From NCBI GenBank assembly GCA_013248845.1, contig WSQC01000044.1:1-64000 (forward strand): a stretch of DNA of 64,000 bases, in the 5' to 3' direction. Source of the stretch: Passalora sequoiae (taxonomy: Eukaryota; Ascomycota; Dothideomycetes; Mycosphaerellales; Mycosphaerellaceae). A program made the position numbers and the translations under genes. Under the pieces are notes generated by a model. It saw only the letters and a program-made list of their open reading frames with translations, was not told the DNA's origin and made no database searches. Below, piece after piece: positions 53,064 to 64,000 of this stretch (positions within the stretch are counted from its first letter, which is position 1; every line of letters begins with the position of its first letter).

Positions 53064-56000
53064 GTTACTTGGCACTTTCGGAGGGCGTTTAGCAACTCGT
53101 CAGCTTCAAGATGCTTACACATAGTGGCCGTGAGGCTCATATATGCAACAGGCTGGTGCTGAACAAGCTTGTTGGTCGAGCATGTAGTTCTCAGATTGTT
53201 GTAATGTATCGCCAAGCATTTGAAATGTGGCTCCAAGTCATGGTAAGCTGGAAGCTCGACGAAAGCTGGACGGGCATGAACCGGATTAGAGCTTGCCGCA
53301 GGGTGGAACAGCCCTACCTAAGTACCCTGCATGTAGCCATGCTGCATGACAGAAGATGGAATTGGCTTTGAGTTCAGTACTGTAGTCCTGTTGCTGCAGG
53401 AATCGACGGAGCAAACCCTATCAGCGCTAGAAGATGCAAGATCTGCACTAGCCTGCTGCTGCAGTACTCACCGACAAATTTCCGAATTTGATCCAATATG
53501 CTTGGCGACGTTCCTCGACGGTGAGCGACCCAGAAAGCTGTCGGTAATGCTATGTCAATGGTGTATCGCAAGCAGCGACGCCAAGACCACACGTCAAGTA
53601 GACTTGTAAACATGTGACGATGTCAGATGGCCGGCGTCTGAAGCCCGTCCTCAAAGGAAGACCGCGAGGGCAAAAGAGCGTAAATAGACGACACACTGAT
53701 TGCAATACCCCTCGAAGGTCTCAACAGTAGCTGTGCCAATGGGACCGTGCCCCTTCTGAAGAATGAACGCCTGCGACAACAAGCACAACATGCAAATGAA
53801 GGTGTCTGCTCGAAGAGGCGGTGGATATTCGTATCTTGCAGGATGGCTGGTTCTCTAGAGCACAATGGCCTGCAGCTTACCCTGGACCATCCAAAGCGTC
53901 GAGAATATTGGAGGCTGTCGCTCGGCCTGACCTACTGCGCGGACATGGTTGTGACGGGTCGAACAAGTCCACAAATCGGATGCAAACGGCGCATGTATCG
54001 GGAAGATCAATCTTGTCGATCGGTAAGCCGTTTCTGCAGCTGTATACGAACCCGAAATTCAGTGGTCTCGTGGAGGTCTGCTATAGGCGGCATGTGGTGT
54101 TCGTTCGCAGGAAGGTCCAGCCACACATGCAGCCATGCGTTGGCTTCGATCAACACCTAAAATTAAATTGATCGCCAGGCTGAGGACCGAGAGGGATGAC
54201 GCAGGCGCGGATGCTGTTGTGAAGGAGGAGAAAAAGATAGATGGACCGGCTGTAGAATAGACAATGCGCTTCGTGCCAAGCTTTCTGAGATGTCACGCCG
54301 GCGAAACTTTCCTTCGGAGACCAGATGTCATCTTCCGAAAACTGCCAGGTAGGACCGCACATACCTTATACCTCACTTCCTGCTTACATACAATCAGAAA
54401 TTCTCACGTACAAGCCCGTTCCCATGGACAAGACGTTGTACTGGTGCGCAGTCGCCATAGTCGAATTGACGAGTCTCATACTCAGCGAGATGGCGACCAG
54501 CATTGGGCGCTAAAATGCCTGTTGGATCGGGAAGGGAGATTAACTAGTCGGTTCTCCATCCAGGATCGATGCGAGATGACCAGAAGATGGTAATCTCCAA
54601 GCGGCTATCGCTGGATTGCAGGTGTTTGTACCGAGGTAAGAAAGCTTGGTCTAGAGGCAGACCTGACAAGATGCGACATACAGCTAGCTGACATTCCCGA
54701 TCAATAAAGATCAAGATGAAACTCGGGTTTACGCCTGCTCTATAGTGCTGAGTTCCAAGAAGTGACGCAGCCGTGACATTCGAGGTCGAAGCTCAAGTCA
54801 TTACTCATCGCATTATCTGTATAAATTGACCCGCTACGATCTCCGCCGTCCTCACCCGGGCGGAGGGTTCATGGCGTTGTGACCTCGCAGACGAATCGAG
54901 CTGGCTGTAGCTATTCTGAGAACTCTGGCCAGACGCCGGCATGCGGTGACTGGAAAAGAAGATTCGTTGCATGACATCTGTTTACCAGTAAGAGGGATCA
55001 GCCTTCGGCTGTCGAAAGACGCTCTATCACCTGCGCGGCAGGACTCTAGCTGCTCGAGCATGATCTCCTCGAGGCCAGCGACAGGTATCCGGAAACATCT
55101 CAGTTTTGTTCGCACTGAAGACCCGGACGCGTCCGTGTGAAGGAACACCACGACTGTACATTCTACCACGCAGCTACTGTATAAAAGCTTCAGATTGGCA
55201 CCACTGGCAAAGACTCAAAATAGCGGTCAGTGCTTCTGCTCGCGAGTCGTGGATGAGATCGGCCGAGGTGCTAATCTTTGGTACAAAGCGTACGGTTTCG
55301 CTGGAGGACGTCTGCATATTTCTTGTATGCCACAGCAGTAACTCTGAATGCGACATGGCGTCTTGCTTCAGCCTTGCTGAATGCAATATTTCAGTACGTA
55401 CGCTGGTGACTACCTTAGCGACTTCACTGGCGGCGCCCTGAGCTTGAGCGACCTCCTCAGCTTCAAGAACGGCGCTCCAAATGCCGGCAACGCTGCTTGC
55501 CTCTTTGCATCTCTGGCTTAGTCTGCCGTTCCGAAAGCTGTCGACTTGCCGCTTGGCATGCTCAGTCGATCATTGACTTGGTCAACCACCATATCAATGC
55601 TATTATCCCGTCCGGCTTTGATTGTCCAATCGTCAACAAGTACGACCAGACTCTGTTCGACCAATACTCAGGTCACATGTCCGGTCCAACAGGAACAGCC
55701 ACCCGCTATCGAGCGCTACCCGCTTGCGGCTTTTTGACATAAAGGGTGTGGGACTGATGGGAGGAGTAGAAAAGCCGACTGCTTAGCCTGTAGGATGCTG
55801 CGGTAGGGACGACGCGATGCGGCCGTAACTTGGTACAGTTTGCTGTAATGATGAATCGAAAAATCGTTTCCCCTGATCACAATTTGACTTTCCCTATCGA
55901 ACCCATTTATATCCGTCGCTGTTACTGCTCGCATAATATTTATTGTAGTAGTCTCACGTTGGCAATCAAGCTGATATTGGCAAGAGGGAACACTCTTCAC

Positions 56001-56378
56001 CTTTTGGAGATGTTCAGAACGAGCGCGGGCACGGTCTGACATTATACACACTGTGCAGTATGGAGTAGCATACATGTGCCGATTTCGAATCTATAGACAG
56101 CATGATGTATGATGTAGACCCAGAGGCGAATACGACAAACGCGAAAGTGGCTCGGAGAAATGACGGGTCGACCCGACTTCGGCACAATTGGCGGAGGGGC
56201 AGTGTTCCTGGCAAAGTTGCATCATTCTGGGAAACAGCGGATCTGTGAAGACGCAGGTGTACGCGCAAGTCGCAGGCTGTCAGATACACAGCACCAGGCA
56301 ACACTTTGCCATCTTCCTGTCGACTTCTGTTACAGCTTCTCCTTACAGTCCATACCGAACTGCCTTTAATCATCCAGC
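53064..56378. other. Gene-poor stretch of 3.3 kb with weak coding traces
   Basis: No gene can be supported. Two traces stand out. The first is a 62-codon plus-strand frame at 54325-54513, with a hydrophobic run LYWCAVAIVELTSLILSEMA. The second is a plus-strand stretch at about 55385-55740 that reads protein-like in two successive frames (GDYLSDFTGGALSLSDLLSF, then after a stop SIIDLVNHHINAIIPSGFD). These may be decayed genes but I recognise neither. The promoters of the bZIP gene and of fimbrin lie at the two ends. Confidence 0.35.
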
Positions 56379-58644
56379 ATGAACGTATTGAAGCTACAGA
56401 AGGTGTGTCTTCAGCACGTCCATATCTGGCGCTGGTGCTAGAAGCATGTGGAAGAAGATTCAGCTAACACCATGTCTTAGAAATATCCTCAATTCCCGCA
56501 GTCGGAGATCTACGGCCTAAGCGATGCATTTCGCAAGCTTGACGTGGACGATAAGGGCTATGTCGACGAGGCGACAGCGATCAAGTCAGCGACCAATACC
56601 GAGCGACAGCCATACGACGTGGTCAGACAGGCGCTGAAAGAGGTCGAATTGGATAGCTCAAGACGGGTGGAGCTCGATGACTACGTCGACCTGATTGCGC
56701 GACTACGACAGAGCAGTCCTGCCCAGCAGCGATCGCGAGGGTTCAGCAACGCTCCGAAGCCGGATGGAGGAGCTGCACCCATATCGAGTCAAGGCACGGG
56801 CGGTGGTGCGCAACCAAAAGCAGGCAGAATCACGGTCGGAGGGGCCACGGGCAGTTCACAGCACACTATCAACGAGGATGAGCGGACTGCCTTCACCTCG
56901 CACATCAATGCCGTTCTTGCTGGCGATGCCGACATTGGTCACCTCCTGCCCTTCCCACTTGACACCTTCGAGATGTTCGACTCCTGCAGGGATGGTCTCG
57001 TACTTGCGAAGCTCATCAACGACAGCGTGCCGGACACAATCGACGAGCGTGTGCTGAACAGGGAGGGCAAGAAGATCAAGAAGCTGAACGCTTTCCACAT
57101 GACCGAGAACAACAACATCGTGATCGAGTCTGCCAAGGGTATTGGATGCTCAGTTGTCAACATTGGTTCGGGAGACATCATCGAAGTGCGAGAGCATCTA
57201 GTGCTGGGTTTAATCTGGCAGGTCATTCGAAGAGGTCTATTAGGCAAAATTGACATCAAGCTCCATCCCGAGCTGTATCGTTTGCTAGAGGATGGCGAGA
57301 CGCTCGAGCAGTTCTTGCGACTTCCACCTGAGCAGATCCTGCTGAGATGGTTCAATTACCACCTAAAGAATGCTGGCTGGCACAGGAGGTTTGTTGGAAC
57401 ATCATTTGCGGAAGAATGCGATGCTAATTGTGTGCAGAGTACAGAATTTCTCCAGCGATGTCAAAGATGCCGAGAACTACACCATCCTCCTCAACCAGCT
57501 CGCACCAAACGTCTGCTCGCGAATACCACTTCAGACATCTGATCTTCAGCAACGCGCCGAGCAGGTCCTCCAGAACTCCGATCGTCTCAATCCACCCTGT
57601 CGCAAGTTCTTGACACCAAAGTCACTAACCGCTGGCAATCCGAAGCTCAACTTGGCATTCGTCGCAAATTTGTTCAACAACCATCCAGGTCTCGACCCGA
57701 TTACGGAGGAAGAGAAAGCAGAAATCGATGACTTTGACGCAGAAGGAGAGCGCGAAGCCCGTGTGTTTACCCTATGGCTCAATTCGATGGACGTGCAGCC
57801 GACTGTCGTATCGTTCTTCGACGATCTCAAGGATGGCATCATTTTGCTGCAAGCTTACGACAAGGTCATAAAGGGCAGCGTCAACTGGCGACACGTCAAC
57901 AAGCCTCCGGCCAATGCCGTAGCTCCAGCAAGTCAGGTAAGTCCTGCAGCGCATAGAGCTTGTCATGTGAAGTGAGCGCGTGGCCAGTGGCTCGACTCAT
58001 CATCGATCAACAATCCGGAGGCACTGGCGGGATGCGTGGACCGTGGCTAACACTCTTCGCTTTTGTAGGATCCGGACGAAGCGTATCTGACCATCAAGTC
58101 CGGAATGTCTCGATTCAAGGCCGTCGAAAACACAAACTACGCTGTCGAGATCGGCAAGCAAAATAGATTCTCTCTTGTCGGCATCCAAGGCGCAGACATC
58201 ACGGACGGCCAGCGGACACTCACACTCGGCATGGTCTGGCAGTTGATGCGCAAGGATATCTCCAACACTCTTTCGGCCTTGGCACAGCGTCTCGGCAAGC
58301 GCGAGCTCAGCGATGCCGACATGGTGAACTGGGCGAACAATCAAGTCAAGAAGGGTGGGCGCTCCTCGCAAGTGCGAAGCTTCAAAGACCAGCAAATCGC
58401 ATCTGGTGTCTTTCTCTTGGACGTTCTGAACGGCATCAAGAGCTCGTACGTCGACTACGATCTCGTTGCGTCAGGTCGCTCGGACGAGGAGGCCTATGCA
58501 AATGCCAAACTTGCAATCTCTATCGCGAGAAAGATGGGCGCGACGATATGGCTTGTGCCGGAGGATATCACGAGTCTGAGGACGCGCCTTATTTTGACGT
58601 TTATTGGCAGTCTGATGGCCACGGCGGAGAGGCTAGGAGTGTAG
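56379..58644 (+). CDS. SAC6: Fimbrin, actin-bundling protein (4 exons)
   Basis: Cross-links actin filaments at endocytic patches and in the subapical collar of hyphae. Exons are 56379..56402, 56481..57388, 57438..57936 and 58069..58644. The first exon is eight codons (MNVLKLQK); donors are GTGTGT, GTTTGT and GTAAGT, acceptors CTTAG, TGCAG and TTGTAG. The joined product is 668 residues. The N-terminal EF-hand-like segment reads LDVDDKGYVDEATAI and, further on, ALKEVELDSSRRVELDDYV. Four calponin-homology domains follow in two actin-binding modules: DGLVLAKLINDSVPDTID, RWFNYHLKNAG, FTLWLNSMDVQP..DLKDGIILLQAYDKV and the last one with DMVNWANNQVKKGGR and GVFLLDVLNGIK. It ends in TAERLGV. A complete, conserved gene. 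Confidence 0.95.
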
Positions 58645-59178
58645 AAGGAAGGCTTTCTGGACGATAGAAGCATGTCGCGCGACCCACCAGAGATTGTGGA
58701 GTAAGCCTGATTTGGTGCTGCGTGGACGAAATTTGGGTCGCCGAGCACGGGAGACGAGGTACAATATAATGAATTCCGAAAGGTCCTCGACCAGTTTTAT
58801 CTCGCTTTCTCGTGTCATGTCTGGTGTATAGACCTCCGGCTGCTGCTTGTCCTCTTCCTCGGAAGAGCTCTTTATCGGTCTCGGAGTGGTGAAGAAACCT
58901 TGTCGAAGGTATATGCGTATTATGCATACCCGACTTGTATAGAGTAGGACATTTTTGCCTACGCCACTTGCTCGACAGTGGAAGGAGCGACAAAACGATA
59001 GCATTGCTTCGACGCTACTGAGCGATAAACTCACATAGAGGATAAGAAGAAGCCAGGCACGGACGCGACTAATGCTTAAGTATGTTACATCTCTGGACGG
59101 ATTTTGTTTGTTCTGTCGTTTCAACTACATAATTACATTATATCTCTCCCACGTTGCGAGCGCGTCTGCGCTGTTGTT
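58645..59178. other. Convergent intergenic, about 530 bp
   Basis: Lies between the stop codons of fimbrin (plus) and the acidic nuclear-type protein gene (minus), so it should contain both terminators. No gene supported; open frames here are antisense or short. Confidence 0.45.
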
Positions 59179-60514
59179 TCACCAAGTGGTCGGCACCTTT
59201 GGATAATCCTTACTCGAAATGCCAAGATCCTCGAAGATGGTGTCATCGCCTCTGAATCTTCCTATCCTATGCCAGTCCTCGGCTTCTAGCTTCTCCAGCT
59301 CTTCCTTGGGTACCTCTTTCTCGTCTTTCTTCTCGTCTTCGGCCTTGGGCTCAAGTGCTTTGTCTTTGGCATCATCGAAACTCTCACCGATGAGTAAGAA
59401 TGAGCAACCATCGTAATTGAGGTGTTCCGGTCGTGCTGGTAGCCACGCTCTGCCTGCGAACTCATCTATGATGTCTTTGGAGAACTCGGCAGAGTTCGGC
59501 AGTGCGTACGATGGCGCGGCACTTTCTGGATTTTTGATGCTGAGTATGAAGGCACCCTTGTCATTCAGGCCAACGTCCCTCTGCACCGCTCCGACTTCTT
59601 GCGGGATGGTGAGTTGATAGGCAAGATGTGTTGTGGTACGGCCCTCGCCTGTCGAGATGATTGCATACACACCTTCGCCTAATGGTGTGACTTCCGGAGT
59701 ATGCCTTGTGCCTGCTGTTTTCGTGCTGTAATCTGAGCCTTGGAAGAAGGTCTCTTTGAGCTCAGTCATATCGGTCTTGGCCTTCTCGACGAACGCCATG
59801 AATTGATCGCGGCCGCTCTTGGGCCACACCTTCTTCGGCACCGCGATCAGACGGTTGTTGCCGACATCTTGAATGGCTCCGTCGCAAAGCTTGGCGCCTG
59901 CTGGGAGTGGCCGTAGCACGAAGAAGCTGCGCTGGAGGTCCTGTTGCAAGAAGTCAGTAACGGCTTCCGAGCCTCGTGTCCTTCGGTCCCTCACTTACTG
60001 ATACGTTGTTTGGATCTTCCACGCCTACACGTCCTCGCGTGAAGAAGTAAATGATGCCCTTCTCCATGATATTGGAGGGTTGCGCCTTCTCACGTTGCTT
60101 GTCTTCCTCAACAGCTGTGCCCTCAGTCGTGCCATTGTCATCACTCTCTTGCTCCGCTACCTTGCTCGTCTTGCCCTCCTCGTCTTGATCAGCTTTGACC
60201 TGGTCAAATGCGTTCTCCTTCTCTTTCGCATCATCCCTTGCACCTGATGGAATCGAGTCTCGGTCCCCGTGAGTGGCAGTAGTGCTGGCTTCGGCCTCCT
60301 TAATGTCTTCGTCTTTGACATCGTCATCGACAAGATCCTCGTTTGCAGCGTCTTTGTCCTGAGAAGGATCGATCGTCTGTTCAATAGTCCTCTGCTCCTT
60401 TGCCTTCTTCGAGCTTGATGGCGTAGGAGGCTGCTTGCGCTTCGTTCCTTTCTCGGGCGTCGCCTGTGGACTGGACGTCTCTGCTTGCCTTGCAGAGGAA
60501 CGAGTGCCTGCCAT
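59179..60514 (-). CDS. Conserved fungal protein often labelled 'BTB domain transcription factor' (2 exons)
   Basis: Matches a Pezizomycotina family that databases often name 'BTB domain transcription factor', but I see no BTB fold motif. Exon 1 is 60514..59999 and exon 2 is 59940..59179; donor GTAAGT and acceptor AACAG join in phase 0 to give 425 residues. The first 130 or so residues are disordered: a basic start (GTKRKQPPTPSSSKKAKEQ, a likely nuclear signal), then a very acidic Asp/Glu stretch. The conserved half starts NIMEKGIIYFFTRGRVGVED, then SFFVLRPLPAGAKL, VPKKVWPKSGRDQFMAFVEK, the YSTKTAGTRHTPEVTPLGEG stretch and GRTTTHLAYQLT. It ends with an acidic segment and DYPKVPTTW. Biochemical function is unknown; a nuclear location is likely. 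Confidence 0.85.
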
Positions 60515-60951
60515 TCTACTCGAAGGATTACTGCTGTCTAGCAAAGTAAAATAATGTCAAAGATACGAAGACGACGAAGCACCTTTCGATGACTCGGCTG
60601 GATGAAAATCAAAGAAATGCAGATACAAAGGTGCAGGTGATGAGCCTTACATCTACACAAAGTGTCGCATCGCCATTGGGAGCGGTGATGTCATTCGTCA
60701 TCGCGCTCTCCACGACGCGTTTTGTCGCGCCATTGGCACGCTAAATCTTGGCATTTTCAGGCACCCAGTCGTGCCAGTCTCATCTTCCGTCTTCCATCCT
60801 TCTCACGCTGCCGTGTATACTGCGAAGCGTTCGAACATCCCAAGTCAGAGCCGCGCTCCAGCAGATGGCTCACGCGTCGCCTTTCGCACTCGAAGACCAC
60901 CGATGCTGAATCTCCCGTAGCACAGCTACCAACGTAGGGGCGATGATTTCG
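60515..60951. other. Intergenic, about 440 bp
   Basis: Spacer between two minus-strand genes; holds the promoter of the acidic protein gene. Nothing else recognised. Confidence 0.45.
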
Positions 60952-62310
60952 TCATGAAAAGTAGCTGTGCTGGAGTGCCTACAATCTGGTCAGTGTTGTG
61001 AATAACTATAAGATCGGGCTCTACCTCACCTCCTCAGCACTAAGCCTCCAAGCACTCTCATATCGCACCAGCTTTGCCACCAGGTCCCTTGTTTGCTCTT
61101 CAGCACCGGGCAAGATAGCTTCCCAGCTCTTCCTACGATACTCCACAAAATTCATCTTGCCCCAATCCGGCATGTGCGCCGCCCCTGGCCAGACTTCAAG
61201 ATCTGGCGTACCCAAGGTCGAAAAGATGCTCTTGATCAAGGCAAGCTCACTGCCAAGATCACCTGCATCGAACAAGGTATCTACGTTCAGACACACCACT
61301 TGCGCGGCCACACATCCTGCTGCCCATATGTCCACTTTTGTGCTGTAAGAGCTGTGGCCAAACAGTAGCTCTGGTGGTCGATAGCATGTAGTGCCAACAT
61401 CGAGGATCTTCTGGTCTGACTGCTCCGATTCAGCATCTGTTGGTGACCACACGATGCCAAAGTCTGCTATGTAGGCTGGACCCGTAGGCGACGCGAGCAG
61501 GATATTGGAAGGCTTGATGTCGCGATGTATTATGCCCAATCCATGGATATGCGCCAAACCAGAGAACAGGTCTCGCAACACTGTACATCTCGATTGCGCG
61601 GTGAGTCTGTTTTGGCGCAGGAACTGGTTTAGATCAAAGGGCATGTATGGAAACACGAGCACAAAGCGGTCGCCACTTTGCGGGAAGCTCTCGATCAGTG
61701 ATATAATGTGTTGACCTTTAGCTGCGCCTAATACTCTCGCTTCTCGTCTTGAGTTATGAGGTGGGTGCTCCATTGATGGCGTTGTGACCTTCAACGCTAC
61801 AACTTTAGGCTTGCCACTGATGGTATTCGCATCTGGATCTGCGGCACGGAAGACTTCTGAGAACAAGCCATCGTTGAAGTGCTCGGCATTAGTGTACTTC
61901 CCAATTGTTGCGCCATGGGCAGGCAAATTCGGAAAGATGTGCTCGTTTGCATCATGGTCCTGATCAATGGAATTTCGTGATTCTGCTTGTGCAAGCAGCA
62001 GCTGTACGCTTTTCGCACAGAGCTCATGGTACTCTTGCTTTCATGTGTGAGCTTGATTTGGAGACCGAGGACACAGCATGACCTACCACACTCAAGGCGT
62101 CTCTGCGAGCTGTTTCTTCGGACGCTTTCGCATACTTCTTCGCCTCAATCGCATCGCAGCCCGGCTGAGCTTGTCGATACGCGGAAACGCTTTGCTTGGT
62201 CAGCTCGAGTTTTCTCCACCGCCGTCCAGCAGATCAGCACTCACTTGCATTTTCGAAGTATGCTCAAGCCTGTCCGTGAAAGTGATGGCTTTTCGCCAGT
62301 CTTGTGCCAT
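60952..62310 (-). CDS. CDK-activating-type protein kinase (Csk1/Cak1-like, 4 exons)
   Basis: CMGC-group serine/threonine kinase, best fitting the fungal Csk1/Cak1 branch that activates CDKs. Exons are 62310..62245, 62164..62087, 62037..61030 and 60978..60952; donors GTGAGT, GTAGGT and GTGAGG; acceptors CTCAG, AAAG and GTAG. The joined product is 392 residues. A helical N-terminal extension of about 90 residues (DWRKAITFTDRLEH, EYHELCAKSVQLLL) precedes the kinase domain. The glycine loop is poor (FNDGLFSEVF), the ATP Lys is in VVALKVT, the catalytic loop is HRDIKPSNILL, the metal site ADFGIVW, and the activation segment ends YRPPELLFG; PP for AP is seen in this branch. The final exon is nine codons (ALQHSYFS then stop). 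Active-site residues are all present. It diverges from LPD1 across 383 bp. Confidence 0.85.
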
Positions 62311-62693
62311 GATCGTCGGTATAGACACAACGTCGGCCTACCTTGTAATCCGTGGCTCAACAGGTATCTAAAATGTATTCTCGCCGTCACTTGGTACGGC
62401 TTTTGGCTGTGAAATTTCCGATGATTGTATGTCGATGTCTATGTTGATGTCGAAATCTCGCATAGCAGTGGCTTTGTCAGCTCCTCGGTGACAGAAGAAA
62501 AGATGCGTGCTCCTCTCATTTGCACAGTGAGGCCTGCGTCCAAGGTAGAAGCGCAGGACTCAAAATCGTGGTTGAGACCTCACCTGCAGTATCGCCAAGT
62601 ATCTACGTTCCGCTTTTTGGCGTCACACAGGAGGTCAGAAGGAGCCGCAATCGGTCCTTCTCCGAGCGGCGTTCCGTTCCAGCTCAAAGTTCG
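62311..62693. promoter_or_regulatory. Bidirectional promoter region kinase/LPD1
   Basis: The 383 bp between divergent start codons. No specific element recognised. Confidence 0.45.
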
Positions 62694-64000
62694 ATGATGA
62701 GGCGTGGTAGCTCCGCGCTCTTCGTCTACAAACAAAGCACTTCCGTACTACTACCTTCACCAACACCCTCGCTTACAATTTCTGGCCATAATCTGCGGCT
62801 ATGTTCAAGTCAGTGATACCGCGAGTTCCATCGCGCACTGCTGCGCTACGGACAGCGTCAGCCCAGGGCACCTGCACGGCCAGACCATGCGCATCATTGC
62901 TGCAAGACAGATTATCGCAACGGAGAGGATACGCCACACCAGCTGGTGAACCATTGCCATAATACAATAGATCGGAACGTGGACTGACATACATTAGAGG
63001 AAAAGGACCTTGTAATCATCGGTGGTGGCGTTGCGGGTTATGTGGCGGCCATCAAGGCCGGTCAAGAAGGTCTCAAGGTGTGCATGTCACCAAAGCTCAA
63101 CATTACTCAACACCAGCTGATAAGTGCGTTACAATAGGTCGCATGCATAGAGAAGCGTGGCTCGCTCGGCGGAACATGTCTGAACGTCGGCTGCATACCC
63201 TCGAAATCACTCCTCAACAACTCGCATCTTTATCACCAGATCCTTCACGATACCAAGAACCGCGGAATTGAAGTCGGCGATGTCAAGCTCAACCTCGAGC
63301 AGATGATGAAAGCAAAGGAGACATCAGTATCAGGTCTGACAAAGGGAATCGAATACCTCTTCAAAAAGAACAACGTGGAATACATCAAGGGCACCGGCGC
63401 GTTCGCAGACGAGCACACTGTGGCAGTCAACCTCGTAGACGGTGGCGAGACTAGCGTACGCGGCAAGAACATCATCATTGCAACTGGATCAGAGAGCACG
63501 CCTTTCCCAGGGCTTACGATTGACGAGAAGAAGGTTATCACATCGACAGGCGCAATCGCACTCAAGGAAGTGCCGAAAAAGATGGTCGTCATTGGTGGTG
63601 GTATCATCGGGCTTGAGATGGGCAGTGTCTGGAGCAGGCTGGGAAGCGAAGTCACGGTTGTTGAGTTTCTTGGGCAGATCGGCGGTCCAGGAATGGATGC
63701 AGAGATCAGCAAGAACATTCAGAAGACACTTGGCAAGCAGGGCATGAAGTTTAAGCTCAACACCAAGGTCACGTCCGGCGACGACAGCGGCGAGACAGTG
63801 AAACTCGAGGTTGAAGCCGCAAAGGGTGGCAAGCAAGAGACTGTACGTGTGACCATATGTTGATCTGGTCCCAACACTGCTAACAATGCCTACAGCTCGA
63901 TGCCGACGTCGTCCTCGTAGCTATCGGACGCCGCCCCTACACCCAAGGACTCGGTCTCGAGAATGTTGGTCTGGAGACAGACAACCGTGGCCGTCTAGTG
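62694..64000 (+). CDS. LPD1: Dihydrolipoyl dehydrogenase, mitochondrial, partial at window end
   Basis: E3 flavoprotein of the pyruvate, 2-oxoglutarate and branched-chain dehydrogenase complexes and the glycine system; matrix enzyme. Exons are 62694..62808, 62998..63077, 63138..63842 and from 63896 to the window edge; donors GTCAGT, GTGTGC and GTACGT; acceptors ATTAG, AATAG and TACAG; phases agree. Exon 1 encodes the presequence (RRGSSALFVYKQSTSVLLPS). The FAD site is LVIIGGGVAGYVAA, the redox disulfide is in GGTCLNVGCIPSK, the second nucleotide site is MVVIGGGIIGLEMGSVWSRLG, and the last exon present has VLVAIGRRPYTQGLGLE. The C-terminal interface domain with the catalytic His lies beyond 64000. 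The GTCAGT donor of the first intron is slightly weak but gives the only in-frame join. Confidence 0.95.

Overview
This window is nuclear DNA of a filamentous ascomycete, most likely a Dothideomycete. I infer this from protein resemblance and architecture, not from a search. The supporting signs are short GT-AG introns of about 43-160 nt, compact genes on both strands, Pezizomycotina-type families (PhiA-like wall protein, Ayg1-like hydrolase, DUF6314 protein, the mislabelled 'BTB' protein), and an island bearing the mark of repeat-induced point mutation (RIP). I recognised no rRNA, tRNA, CRISPR or intact transposon.

Layout. 0.5-21.5 kb is a conserved housekeeping block: a repeat-bearing hypothetical, the TORC2 subunit Avo2, polyprenyl diphosphate synthase COQ1 (ubiquinone side chain), the V-ATPase assembly factor Vma12, the Fe-S DNA helicase Chl1, the ER folding sensor UGGT ending in HDEL, a PhiA-like wall protein, the kinetochore subunit Mis14, a small hypothetical and a RasGAP. 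21.5-27.1 kb is a gene desert with simple repeats. An Ayg1-like alpha/beta hydrolase (27.1-28.4 kb) is followed by a 1.6 kb RIP-like AT-rich island holding a TAG microsatellite of about 43 units and a 19-bp minisatellite. Then come a DUF6314 protein, a long F-box-like hypothetical, hexokinase and the mitochondrial ATPase inhibitor.

37.5-45.4 kb is the most interesting accessory locus. An intact six-exon sugar transporter is flanked by three decayed genes: a Zn2Cys6 regulator (nonsense codons and a 4-bp duplication), a 1,6-anhydro-sugar kinase of the AnmK/levoglucosan kinase family (one frameshift and one TAG stop), and an unidentified gene. I read it as a dying anhydro-sugar utilisation cluster. 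46.2-53.1 kb carries accessory genes (FAD monooxygenase, secreted CAP protein, short-chain dehydrogenase, bZIP factor) separated by deserts. 56.4-64.0 kb returns to housekeeping genes: fimbrin, a nuclear-looking acidic protein, a CAK-like kinase and dihydrolipoyl dehydrogenase, the last cut by the window edge.

Exon limits were worked out by hand from splice consensus, reading phase and protein-family continuity. They are internally consistent (all joined exons keep frame) but are not backed by transcripts.
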